Assembly: GCA_964247055.1 (NCBI GenBank)
Contig: OZ176054.1
Span: forward strand, 8,060,001-8,124,000
DNA length: 64,000 nt
Direction of reading: 5' to 3'
Source of the DNA: Paragordius varius
Taxonomy: Eukaryota; Nematomorpha
In this document: piece after piece, positions 52,299 through 63,189 of the stretch
Position numbering within the stretch: the stretch's first letter is position 1
How the letters are laid out: each line of letters starts with the position of its first letter
Notes under the pieces: model-generated
Databases searched by the model: none
What the model saw: the letters and a program-made list of their open reading frames with translations, nothing else
What the model was told of the DNA's origin: nothing
Position numbers and translations under genes: made by a program

Positions 52299-52843
52299 TT
52301 AACAGTCCATGACTTTTTGGGGTAGTTTTATATCACAGAGCGGTTTAAAATTTGAATTGAAAGGTATCTAAAGTATCAAGCCGAATTTAAAAATATGCCT
52401 ACTTCTTTTAGACAATTATAAAAGTTTTTTATCAATGTAAATTTGTAAAAAAAATTCATATCTCAAACTTTTTCGCCGCGATTTTTTACTATAATTTTTT
52501 AAAACGCTAATGCAACAGGCAAATGGATGTATATGATGGTTAAAAAATGTAAATACTTAACTTTGAAATTTTTCAGGCTACAATTTACCAGCAAAAACTT
52601 GATATATTTTAATTTTTATATCATCTGTTGATTTCAATCATGTTTTATAGCTATCCCAATTTTAGACTCTAGCAGTCACAAAACTGTATAAAATATAAGC
52701 TTTTATTTAATACATGAGAACAATGGTTGATAATTAAATTTTATCTATCTAAACAGTAGTTTATTAACAATATTGAGCTCTAGGAATAAACTAGCCCAAT
52801 ATGTCAACTAGGATAAAAAAGTGAAAAGGTCATAAAGTGTTAA
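52299..52843 (+). repeat. TTAA-flanked family Q MITE (complete)
   Basis: Begins TTAACAGTCCATGACTTTTT and ends AAAAGGTCATAAAGTGTTAA, giving inverted ends and TTAA at both edges (52,299-52,302 and 52,840-52,843). Length is 545 bp. Inner landmarks match the other Q copies (CGCCGCGATTTTTTACTATA, AACAGGCAAATGGA, GACTCTAGCAGTCACAAAAC). No coding capacity. Confidence 0.75.
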
Positions 52844-53094
52844 GGTAGTTAAATATTTACAAAGACAGGTAAACATAACGATGGCATAGAAATGTTTGAT
52901 GAGTATAGGTGTTTTTAAGATTTTTGCTACAAATAAGAAACCGGTTGATTTAAACACATGTTATGTCGCGAAATATGCCTAGAGTTCAGCGAATTTACTG
53001 TTTGGATCTTAATTTATCCGTTTAAATATATTATTATTAATAAAAACAAGTCAAAAATACAGAGTTTCCTTAATATTTTGAATTATAAATAACT

Positions 53095-53830
53095 TGGTAA
53101 AATGTATCATGATTCTTAAGCGCTTTTTGGCGTTTATTGTTTGTTGTTTCTCAAAATCCAAAAAGCGTAAATTTAGATTTAGATGATTGTTTTTTAGGTG
53201 GATAATAATTTTCTAATGCCATAAAATTCGATTCGCAGAAAAGGTAATTGTTGACAATCGTTTAATTTCCAATTTAGGTGAATTTTTAGATAAAACACAA
53301 TATTTGACATAAATTAAAAGGCAACGAATATTTCAATTATAATTCTGAGGTGATAGAAGTGTCAGCATCATCCATTTATGTAGAAAGAGTGTTTTTAAAG
53401 AATTTAAAAGCGTTGGTCCAACAAAATATTGCTAAAAATTAAATTTTCGTAAAATGTATTCATTTTTTAAAAAAATGTTTTTTTGATTTCAAAATTTAGC
53501 ATATATTTAAAAATTTTATCGCACAATCCCATCCTTTTTGCATTTTTTTAAAAGAACTAACCCTCTTAGGAAGAGAAAAATTTGGGTTCGGAGCCAACAT
53601 CTAATAAAATATAAAATTTGTGGTTTGGTTTTTACTAAGTAGTTTATAATATATTTTAGTGATATTTGGAATAAAGCATTTACCTTTCATGTAAAAAATT
53701 TATTACAAAACATGTTGTCAAATTTTGCCATTTACTGATAAGGAGGACTTATCATAAAAAAATAAATAACTTCCTTATATCACTCGTAGCTCCAAAACCA
53801 AAAGCAACATTAGTCTTGCCAGATTTTTCT
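53095..53830. repeat. Family R MITE (copy 7)
   Basis: Left end TGTATCATGATTCTTAAGCG; right end AAAACCAAAAGCAACATTAG then TCTTGCCAGA. The core has AGAACTAACCCTCTTAGG and GTGATATTTGGAATAAAGCA. Confidence 0.55.
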
Positions 53831-54069
53831 ATCAAAAATATATTTCTCATCATCATATTTTGTGTACACTGCTATTTAAGCTTTGAAATATTCTTAACAT
53901 GCATTAGATAAAGTTAATTTACTAGTCAATATTAAAATACCTTCAAATTTCAAAAAACATCCTAAATTGAAAAATATATAAAATAATTGTTTCTAAAGTT
54001 AACTACTTATAGTTTTATTTATATATTTTTTACCCGTTATATTGGCGTTTTAAAAAATTTAACACTTTA

Positions 54070-54815
54070 AGTTAAATTTTTTGAATAAATTTATTATATT
54101 CCGGTTTATCAATGTTATATAAATGCAAACTTCTTCCATCGTTTTCCATATTTTTTGAAATATTTAATTTTAAATATGCTTGGGGTATCTAACCACCCCC
54201 TTTGGGTCGAAAAATTGAAATAAAATTGTTGTATCCCAGTTTTAACACTTGGATACAATACAATGATTTTACTCCTTCGATTCAGTTGGATACCCCAGGC
54301 CTGTTTAAAATTAAATACTTTAAAAAGTATGAAAGGAATCGAATCCATGGCAAAATTTTGCACTTATATAACATTAATAAACCTAAATATATAAAAAATT
54401 TTATTCAAAAATATTTGATATTAAATATTTTAAGCCAAAATCGAGAGGTAAAAATTTCGCCAACGTGACATGTGTCAAATAATAAAATTAAAAAATAATA
54501 CAAAATAAGCCGCTTCTATCAATGTTAGATGTAATTTATATTAAAATTTAGCTTTAGTTCTACCCTTAAAATTAAATGAAGACGATATTTTACAAAAATT
54601 TTGTAAAATAAAAATGGCGTCGAAGTAGTTTGAGATGGAACTTTTTTTTCAAAACAAAATTTTATCAAGATATTTTGGCATATTTATATAATTTTTATCA
54701 GGATAGAAGCATAAATTTAAATTGGGACCGTTTCCTTCAGTAGTTTTTTAAAAATCCTAATTTAAATTTAGTCTGGGGTATTTAGATACCCCAATTTAAA
54801 TCGAAGTGTTAATGA
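54070..54815 (-). repeat. Family P MITEs: one full minus copy plus a plus-strand end
   Basis: The full minus copy is 54,242-54,812 (571 bp), TTAA at both edges: it starts TTAACACTTGGATACAATAC and ends AATTTAAATCGAAGTGTTAA. Immediately to its left, about 54,070-54,245 is the 3' end of a plus-oriented copy sharing the same TTAA. Confidence 0.7.
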
Positions 54816-54969
54816 AAAAATGGCTGAAAAATAGTTTAAGATATTTTATATTAAATAATTTTATTCATTCTCTTTAAAAAGAAGCTTATCATCAATGGCC
54901 CAATATTAAAACTAATTTTAATATATTCATTAAAATCGCTCTGTAATGCAAAACTATCCCAAAATATAG

Positions 54970-55180
54970 TAGGGTTTTAAATTTAGACAGTGGTACTTTA
55001 CAACGGGTCCCACCAATATGCGGCCCTATAGTACTCTCTGATTACGCATTATTTATATTTTTACCAACCTTTTACGTGTCTGCAAATGTGTCGAATTATG
55101 AAGTATTAGTATTATATGGCATACGGCCCTTAAAAAATTATTTTTTGCCGCCTTTTAAATTTTTTGGTGTACCAATTTTA
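54970..55180. repeat. Possible hAT-type terminus fragment
   Basis: CAGTGGTACTTTACAACGGG followed by GCGGCCCTATAG, with ACGGCCCTT further on, is the kind of GC-richer end typical of hAT elements. There is no transposase here. Confidence 0.3.
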
Positions 55181-55225
55181 AAATTACTCTAGAAAATATA
55201 TATTATAGTAATTAAGGAGTATTAA

Positions 55226-56372
55226 TTAACACTTCGATTCAATTTGGGGTATCTAAATACCCTAGACCAAATTATAGTTAAAATTTAGAAACTACTGAAG
55301 GAAACGATGCTAATTTAAATTTATGCTTCTATCCTAACAAAAATTATATAAATAAGCCCTAATCTAGATAAAATTTTGTTTTAAAAAAAATTCCATCTCT
55401 AACTACTTGGACGCCATATTTATTTTGCAAAATTTTTGCAAAATATCGTGTTCATTTATTCAAGGTATAATTAAATCTAATTTTTTATTTAAATCACATC
55501 GTGGTTTTTAGTTTTGCCAATGCACACATGTCACGTTGACTAAATTTTAACCTTTGGGTTTTCTCAAAATAAGTAATATCAAGTATTTTTGAAAAAAGTT
55601 TTTTATATGTTCCGGTTTATTAACACTTCAATTCAAATTGGGGTATCAAAATACCCCAGACTAAATTTGACTTAGGTTTTTTAAAAACTACTGAAGGAAA
55701 CGGTTTCAATTTAATTTATGCTTCTATCCTAAAAATATAAATATGCCAAATTATCTAAATTAATTTTGTTTTAAAAAAAGTTTCATGTCAAACTACTTCG
55801 ACGCCATTTTTATTTTTGCAAAATATCGTCTTCATTTAATTTTAAGGGTAAAATATAAGCTAATTTTTTATTTAAATTACTTCGATTCAAATTGGAGTAT
55901 CTAATAACCCCAGACTAAATTTAAACTATTTTTCAAAAACTACTAAAAAAACGGCCCCAATTTAAATTTATGCTTCTATCCTAAAAAATTATATAAATAT
56001 GCTAAAATATCTTAAAAAAATTTTGTTTTGAAAGAAAGTTCTATGTCAAACTACTCCGACGCCATTTTTTTGCAAAATTTTTGCAAAATATCGTCTTCAC
56101 TAAATTTTTAGGGTAAAATTAAATTTTTTATTTATATTATATCTAACATTGATAGAAAAGGAGAACCGTTTTATTTTGCATTATTTTTTTAATTTTACCA
56201 TGAATCGAAGGACTAAAATAAATGTTTTGTATCCAAGTGTTAATGTTGTAAAAGTGCAAAATTTTGCATTGGATTCGATTCTTTCCATACTTTTTAAATT
56301 ATTTAATTTTGAACACAATTACCTCAATTTGAATCGAAGGACTAAAATCAGTGTGTTGTATTCAAGCGTTAA
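55226..56372 (+). repeat. Family P MITE cluster upstream of RABL3
   Basis: Three 5' ends (55,226 and 55,620 on TTAA; a third near 55,880) and two 3' ends closing on TTAA at 56,243 and 56,372. The arrangement mirrors the cluster before RPF2. The last TTAA is 79 bp before the RABL3 ATG, and both clusters end in the same order, GTTAACAAT. Confidence 0.7.
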
Positions 56373-56451
56373 CAATGAGATATAAGCTTATGATAATTAT
56401 ATACGCAGCTGAAAGAGTTTAACACATTTATTTAGAAAACATGTGTAAAAT

Positions 56452-57150
56452 ATGAGCTTGAGATCAGCGAAAGTTGTGCTTTTTGGTGATTCTGGTTTAT
56501 ATTTGTATATATATTTTGGGGGTTGGAAAAACATCGTTTATAGATTCTTTATGTGACAATACAACTAGTGCTGAAAGGAAATGGACTATTGGCGCTCATG
56601 TCGATATAAAAGTCGCATTTATTTTTATCATAGTATCATATTTATAAAAATGGAAAACATGATGCTGAAGAAACTTTTATAGAACTTTGGGATATTGGCG
56701 AAAATTTAAAAAATTGTGAAAATCTATCAGTTTTCTTAAATGAATACAATGGTGTATATAATAGTTACTTTAGGGCTAATTTTCGTATATGACACCTCCA
56801 ATAAACGTAGTTTTAAAAACTTAGAAAAATGGATTCAATTTGTTGTTAAAAGCAATGAACCTTTTTTCATGTATTTAACACCCTTATTTTTAGCAAATCA
56901 GAACAACGACAATCATTTCCTCTATTTATAAATATCCCAACACTTTTTGTCGGAAACAAAGTTGATCTCTGCAATAGTCATATGTCGGCGAATCAATTAA
57001 ATTCGGCCATTTACATTAATGGGTACAAGGATGAAATATCTTACGTATTTTTATTTAAATGTTTAGAATAGTAAAAACCCAAAAAATGGATACTCCCAAA
57101 ACGATAAACTTGACACATTTTTTGATAAAGTAACAAATATATTTCAATGA
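56452..57150 (+). CDS. RABL3: RABL3-type small GTPase
   Basis: Six exons (56,452-56,494; 56,520-56,611; 56,634-56,751; 56,774-56,870; 56,894-57,044; 57,067-57,150) give 194 aa; human RABL3 is 236. Matches in order: SAKVVLFGDSGVGKTSFI (P-loop), RKWTIGAHVDIK, TFIELWDIG (human IELWDVG), NGLIFVYDTSNKRSFKNLEK, TLFVGNKVDL, and LDTFFDKV near the end (human SRFFDKV). The last ~30 residues of the human protein are absent. RABL3 is linked to lymphoid development and prenylated-GTPase handling. Introns are 25, 22, 22, 23 and 22 nt. Intron 1 splits the P-loop and ends in GG instead of AG (see findings); the others are GT-AG. If intron 1 is not spliced, the gene would be inactive. Codon-level conservation elsewhere argues for a working gene. 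Confidence 0.88.
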
Positions 57151-57440
57151 AAATATAGGTTTTGGAAAATATGGATTATGTTAACAATCATTCTATTTAT
57201 AATAAAAATCGGAATTAAGTCGATGATTACATTAAGATCACTTGGCTTTTAACGTCAAAATAAGACAGTGAGAATCGCGCAATGGGAGCATCAATTATGT
57301 TAAAATTTTATATCAAATGTAAATAAATTATAATTATGGCTTCATATAGATTTATTAAAGTTTTAAATTATATTAAAACTATTTTATCTTCTATAAGATA
57401 TATATATATATATATCGATAGACCAGTTATAATTTATACT

Positions 57441-60420
57441 TCACGGTTTAGCGTGTCTAAATAAAGCTGACGACTTTTTAGATACACGTGTGAGGGCAGA
57501 ACCAGCGCTTTTAGCGATTATTCCAATATTTTTTACCGCATTAACTGGATTGAATATTTTATCAATTTCTTGATTCTCACCAGAATAACTCTTAGATAAA
57601 TTCTCAATCAAATCCATCATGATTTGAGCCCTATCTTCCAACCCCAATGCATTCAATTGGTCAACGCAGTGTCTAAGATTCGTTAAATCTAGCATATTAA
57701 AGTAAATTAAAATATGAAGTACTTTTACACGTAACGACATATAATTTATAAAAATGTTTCGTTTTAAATATATTACATTTATTCCTGTCTTCAGTATTGA
57801 TTAACTTTGACAAAATTGATATGGTGTACATGTAATCGTTATCAGAACAAATACGTAGGACAGCAAGTAATAATTTTTGTGAAAGAAGCAATTCAACCAA
57901 TGATTTATCCAGAAGGTTATATTCCAAGTTTGGATATTCTAGCATAAAATTATCATATAAAAACAGAAAGAAAAAATTACACATAAGGGTTAAATTTAGA
58001 TTTTAATATGACTTGTATGTACATCTGAATTTTAAATAGCTAATGATTTTCCCTTAAATGTTAAACTGATTTTAAAATTGTATTAAAATGAAACTTATCC
58101 GGATTCTTTCTATTTTGGTTCCAGAGGTATTTTGGTTTCAATAAGTTTTTAACTTGATAAATTCTAATGCATTTATATCGCCTTATTGAAAATAAGTTAA
58201 GAGTGTACCACTATTTCAAACCATACAAAAAAGGCTTGAAAATCCATTCTTTCAATCGTTTACAACAATATTCATTTCCATATATATGTTTTGAAGATGT
58301 AAATAAATTACATAAGTGATTTATGGCACCAATGATTTAAATCAATCGATTACTATATTCACAAACACGAAGTATTGTCATAAAATTTATTTTTTGTATC
58401 TAAAAAGGTGTTATAAGGATTAATGGAAAAAGGATATCCTAATACGTAAATAATAAAATGTTATTTTAAAATACATTGGCAAAATTTGTGGGAAAATAAT
58501 ATTTACTTTTGAATAATCTTGAAATTTACTAATAAGCTTTTGACTGAGATATAAATTAGTTTTGTATCTGAAAATTTAAGAAACCGTGTTAATAACTGTA
58601 ATCATGCTAAAAATCATTTTTTTATCTTTTTTATACTGTCTCAGAACAGTTCACACTAGATTTATTAACTCGAGTCCAATTTTTGCCTTAAGCCACGGTT
58701 TCATCAAAATTCAAGAATCGGTTCAAGTTTTTAAGGTTCTTATTCCCGCCAAAAAGAATTTGATAATAAAAATAAAGATGTTTTACGTTAAAATTCAACA
58801 AGGATAAGACATTTATAATTTGTAAGTTAGATCATGTTTTGGAAAACGTATTTAATTGATTATGTTTCAGTCTATTGTACTCTTCTTTATTAGTGACATG
58901 ATATAATATCTAGGTAAACAGCAGTCTACCATATGTTTATTAAAAGAAACAGGTTAATAATGATAAATGCCATTTCTAAACAGCAATCCAGCTTAACCTA
59001 TGGTTCTGAAACATGGACAATAAACAAAACAATCAAACAAAACTCCAAACTAGCGAAAACCAAACATTGAAACACCAACATCATAAAAAACCGACAAAAT
59101 TTATTGCATCATACTAATTAATAGATTGCGCCTCTACAGCTGTGCTTAAAGAAGAGACGCAACACTCTTCAAAATTCATTGAAAACAATGTTGTCGGCAA
59201 AAGAAAAAAGGGGTGCCGACTTTGTTCTTATAATAAGCTTACCATAGAACAATATAAAAATTATAAATTGTGGCGGAAAATACTTAGTCGCAAAATTCCC
59301 GATCCGGAGACCTGACTTTTGCCTCCATAAGTTAGGCTCGTGGTAAAAAAATAATATATTAACATACCAGCATAAAATTTATCCATCATTTCAAAGGCCA
59401 ACGCTTGACACTCTTTGCTAGATGTCTTATCGGTTGAATAGATACCGATTTTAATTATATAATAATTGCAACATAATGCAAATACCTCATCAATAAGGTT
59501 AGTGTCTTTGTTATTTTTTGAAATTAATTTGGCACAAAAAGTCATATATTGTATTCGTATATTTGGGGCGTCTGGTGAATTATTAATTTCCAAAAAATTA
59601 ATTAAATGGAAAAAATTATCTTCATATATTTGGATTGCAATGGGTGTTTTCTTTTTCGACATAATATAATTATATTTGGTATGTATAAGGGATAGTATCC
59701 ATTTTTCAGTTAATACACTCCAAAATTTGTAAGAATGTTCGGTTTCTCTAAAATTAAAGATTAATTGTTTATTTTAAATATCCAAATAATACAGGAAAAA
59801 TAAAAAATAAAAGGCGTAAATTAAGTTTTTTATAAAGATACAAGGGTTAATGATTAAAGTCCCGCCATAATAGGCTTCCTAAAAAAGAGCTGTAAAATAT
59901 TATATTGATTGTTTTAACCCCATATTTATCCTAATTATATATAGAAAAAATGATTTTAAATTTGGCTTTTGTAAAACTTAAACTTTGCCTGTATAAATTT
60001 AATAGCCACTATAATCTATTACTTGTAAGCGTAATCTTTTGCAATGTCCCATATATTTTGAATAATTTTACTATTATTATCATCATAATCATCGAAATTA
60101 TCTATTATTATCTGCAAAACATTGGTAAATATTTCAAAAATTTTGTCTAGGTTATCAGGTAAAAATAGGGAAGGATTAATGATTAAATAATTCGGTTCAC
60201 TATCCAATTTTGTAGGTAAAACAATTTTAAATTGTAAAGTTTTTTCATCCAAATTTTCGATAATATAATCATTTTTGACTAAATCAGTATTTTCACGAAT
60301 GAGAGATGAAAATTCAACAGTTTTTAAATAATTTCGCAAAAGCACTGTATTATATGGACTCAAAACAAACTCTGATTGATCCACGTCATTTCCATCAATA
60401 TTGTGAAGATGAGGAAAAAC
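57441..60420 (-). CDS. Unrecognised, mostly helical protein (at least four exons)
   Basis: Minus-strand exons 60,420-60,023, 59,747-59,368, 57,938-57,777 and 57,688-57,441 join with consistent phases through GT-AG introns of 275, 1,429 and 88 bp, giving 395 codons. Exon text: KTLQFKIVLPTKLDSEPNYL and NNSKIIQNIWDIAKDYAYK; FWSVLTEKWILSLIHTKYNY and ECQALAFEMMDKFY; AEYPNLEYNLLDKSLVELLL then SQKLLLAVLRICSDND; LNALGLEDRAQIMMDLIENL and a basic end SKKSSALFRHAKP. I do not recognise the family. The SLVELLLSQKLLLAVLR stretch is faintly like the helical C-terminus of Mic1/RMC1-type proteins, too weak to rely on. The N-terminus is unresolved: no in-frame ATG lies in the first exon, and a candidate upstream exon is at 60,534-60,597. 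It converges with RABL3 and has a LINE scrap in its large intron. Confidence 0.65.
58970..59260 (+). mobile_element. LINE C-terminal scrap in an intron
   Basis: The plus frame SSLTYGSETWTINKTIKQNS and a downstream piece with LQNSLKTMLSAKEKRGADF correspond to the post-RT region of the LINEs at 34.5 and 62 kb. It is antisense to the surrounding gene. Only about 290 bp is kept. Confidence 0.6.
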
Positions 60421-60533
60421 CTATAAATTTAACAAAGAATATAATGAATATTTTATATTTAATTTTGCGATATGAAAATATGTTAAACTGTAAAATTTAA
60501 TGTTATTATCAATTTTAGGTAATTTTTACTTAC

Positions 60534-60597
60534 CGATATATTACAAAATGGTTTTTTACTATTATTAAATCTGATACATCTTTATGATCCAATAAAA
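60534..60597 (-). other. Candidate upstream exon of the 57-60 kb gene
   Basis: Between an acceptor (CTTTTAG) and a strong donor (GGTAAGT), a 64-nt minus-strand segment reads LLDHKDVSDLIIVKNHFVIY plus the start of an Arg codon. It ends in phase 2, which does not fit the acceptor at 60,421 directly. It would fit an alternative acceptor inside the next exon (about 60,364), giving YRPYNTVLLRNYL. Transcript evidence is needed to choose. Confidence 0.35.
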
Positions 60598-60599
60598 CT

Positions 60600-62017
60600 A
60601 AAAGTAAGGGTCAGATAACACTAACAACAAATTTTTCTGCCGCTCGAATTTTTTTACATTTCTGATATTTTATTATCATTTTAACAGTAACTCAAGATTT
60701 TTGTCCTCTTTATCAAAATTTTACTAAAATATATTTTTTTTAAATACAACAAATGCCCTTTGTAATATGTCATTCGAAGGATAATGAAAACTCTATAAAA
60801 TTTATACTATGTTTAAAATCAATAATTAATAGACATAGAAGTGACGAATCCGCGAAGCGAGGGCTTTTTTCTCAATTAATATATTTTTAAAACTAATGGA
60901 TGAATAGTTCAAACTTCAGGCTTCAAACAAAAATAAGATGATACCAATGGTTAAATTTAAAAATTATATTTAAAACCTTCTTTTTGATATTGTTTTTACT
61001 TAAAACATGTATAACTCTCTTTTAATTGTTATTTATTATTAATTTTTAAATGAAAAACAATTTGTGTGAAGAATTCCACCCAAAATTATTTAGATCTAAA
61101 TTATTTCTTAACTTTCTTTATTTTTCATCCTCCATTTTACGAATTCAAAAATGTTAGTTTTTAAGACATAACCCTTAAACTTTCTGCAATACAGATATTA
61201 GCAATCGTATCGTAAATGTATGCATGCATTAAACCAGCAAGTCTAGCTCGAGGGCTCGCAAGTCTGACTAATGGCTTGCAATCAGACTTATTATCACATA
61301 GCCCCGTGTTTCTGATTTGTAATTTATCACAGGGTGAAGAGCTTTGGTGTATAACACAGTGTGCGAAATTGGGAATTTTTTTCTCGGGATATCACACCTA
61401 GCTTAATATGACCCTTGTGACATATACATTTCAAAGGATGAAAAAATCGTCAATGTTAAAATTTTTTTTCCACTTTTTTCATATATGATTATATTCGGAA
61501 AAAATCAATTTATTTGCATAATACTTCATCAAAAATTATAAAAGTAACTGAATATTGGCAGAAGTCAACTAAAAATATCAATCTATGGAGGAGTTTTATT
61601 TACATTGTTTCAAAAAAGCGACCTCGTCTGAACACATTGATCCTAAAACAGTTAAATAATTTTGGATTGAGAAAATTAAATATATTATATGTATTAGATT
61701 TTTTACACAATGAACAAATGTAAATTTATCAAAATATAATTTTCTGGTGGATGTTTGCTTGTGATTAGCAAGTTTGTCTTTAAAATATGATTTTCACAAT
61801 GGATTAAATTCATTTTTTAAGAATTTTACCAAAGACATAGTAAAACATTTCTCGTGACAACTTGCAGTTTCTTGTTTACCGAAAAATATTTAGAATTATA
61901 TTACTTTACTTATCCAATACATCCTTATCGAGAGGAATACTAATTTTTGCTGATTTTCATTGGTTTTTTAATGTTATCTTAATAATGTAAATTCCACAAT
62001 ATTTTAGTCTATAATTA
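60600..62017. other. AT-rich region, no gene resolved
   Basis: May contain upstream exons of the minus-strand gene, but I could not identify any. A GC-richer patch at 61,216-61,340 (GCTCGAGGGCTCGC) has a 61-codon frame without family features. Confidence 0.35.
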
Positions 62018-62612
62018 TTATAGAATATACCACATCAGTATCAGGGTAAAACAACCCCTGCGATTGTTATCTTCTGGATGTAGGGATAAAATTTTATTTG
62101 TCCATTGTTCTGGAGCACGTTTGATGTGTCCGAAATATCTAAGCCTATTTATTCTGAGCATAACATTTAAAGGTTCGATTTGGTACAGTTGATGTAAATT
62201 TGACTTTGACTTATTGGGGTGGAATAAATGCATCCGCTTTTCTATGTTCATTAGTTTTTTCTCAATTGAATCTGTCATCGGCTAAGTCGCGCTTCCATAC
62301 AGGAGTATGGGACGTATACCGGCTTTGTAAATCAAACATTTGTTTTTATTTTTGAGCGCAAATTTAAGTTGATGATATTTTACACAAGCCTGTTGGGATC
62401 TATATTTAACTGATTGGTTTATTCCACCTAGGCAATGTATGACATCACCTAAGTATTTAAAATTATTTACCAATTCGATTTTGGCGTCTGCCATATAAAA
62501 GTATTTTATTGAAGTGGGTGAGTGATTTATTGTTTATTTTTGCATGAATCACATATAAATTTATCATTGTTAATTAATGTCAGCGAGCAATTTTTGTGTG
62601 CCCACTTATTTA
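62018..62612 (-). mobile_element. LINE remnant D, 3' half (minus)
   Basis: Minus-strand frames begin with LINNDKFICDSCKNK (zinc-binding Cys pairs), then KIELVNNFKYLGDVIHCLGG, LIYKAGIRPILLYGS, then KKLMNIEKRMHLFHPNKSKS and LRINRLRYFGHIKRAPEQW. This is the region after the RT in a non-LTR retrotransposon. Stops separate the blocks. The RT half lies next door in the opposite orientation. Confidence 0.8.
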
Positions 62613-63189
62613 ATCCCCAGTATTAATCACATCCACACTGCGAGCCAACAACGTAGGTGATTAGATAGTTAAATTAATAGAAATGATGTACTACAAAACA
62701 ACAAACTGCGTCAGATTAACACTAGGCAACACACCTTTTTTTCCAAACGAATCTGGTCTTCATCAAGGCTCAATTCTAAGCCCTCTATTCTTCATTTTAA
62801 TAATGGATTACCTAACAAAAGATATAAAACAAGGCCCACCATGGAAACTTATCTATGCGGACGACATTGTCCTCACCGCAACATCTATGGAAGAATTAAA
62901 TCAAAAGTACAACACATGGAAATTACACTTAGAAAAGGGTGGAATGAAGATAAATATAAGCAAAACAAAGGTGCTGATAACGGGTACTGTATATGAACGA
63001 CCTAAGTTTCCATGTGGAGTATGTGATTTGGATGTTAAACTCAATTCAATCCTATGTACATCATGCAATAAGTGTGTACACAAAAAGTGCTCGCTTGGGA
63101 CATTAATCAACAATGATAAATTTATATGTGAATCATGCAAAAATAAAACAACTCTGTTAAAATGTAATTTTTATTATATACTAGCGTAA
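62613..63189 (+). mobile_element. LINE remnant D, inverted RT half
   Basis: An open 168-codon frame (62,683-63,189) shows ESGLHQGSILSPLFFILIMD, LIYADDIVLTATSMEEL (YADD box), GGMKINISKTKVLI and a cysteine-rich PCGVCDLD...CTSCNKCVHKKC...CESC module typical of one LINE group. Positions 63,072-63,150 repeat, inverted, the start of the minus half at 62,541-62,612. This head-to-head arrangement with a short duplicated overlap indicates twin priming. The N-terminal RT and endonuclease parts are missing. Confidence 0.8.
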
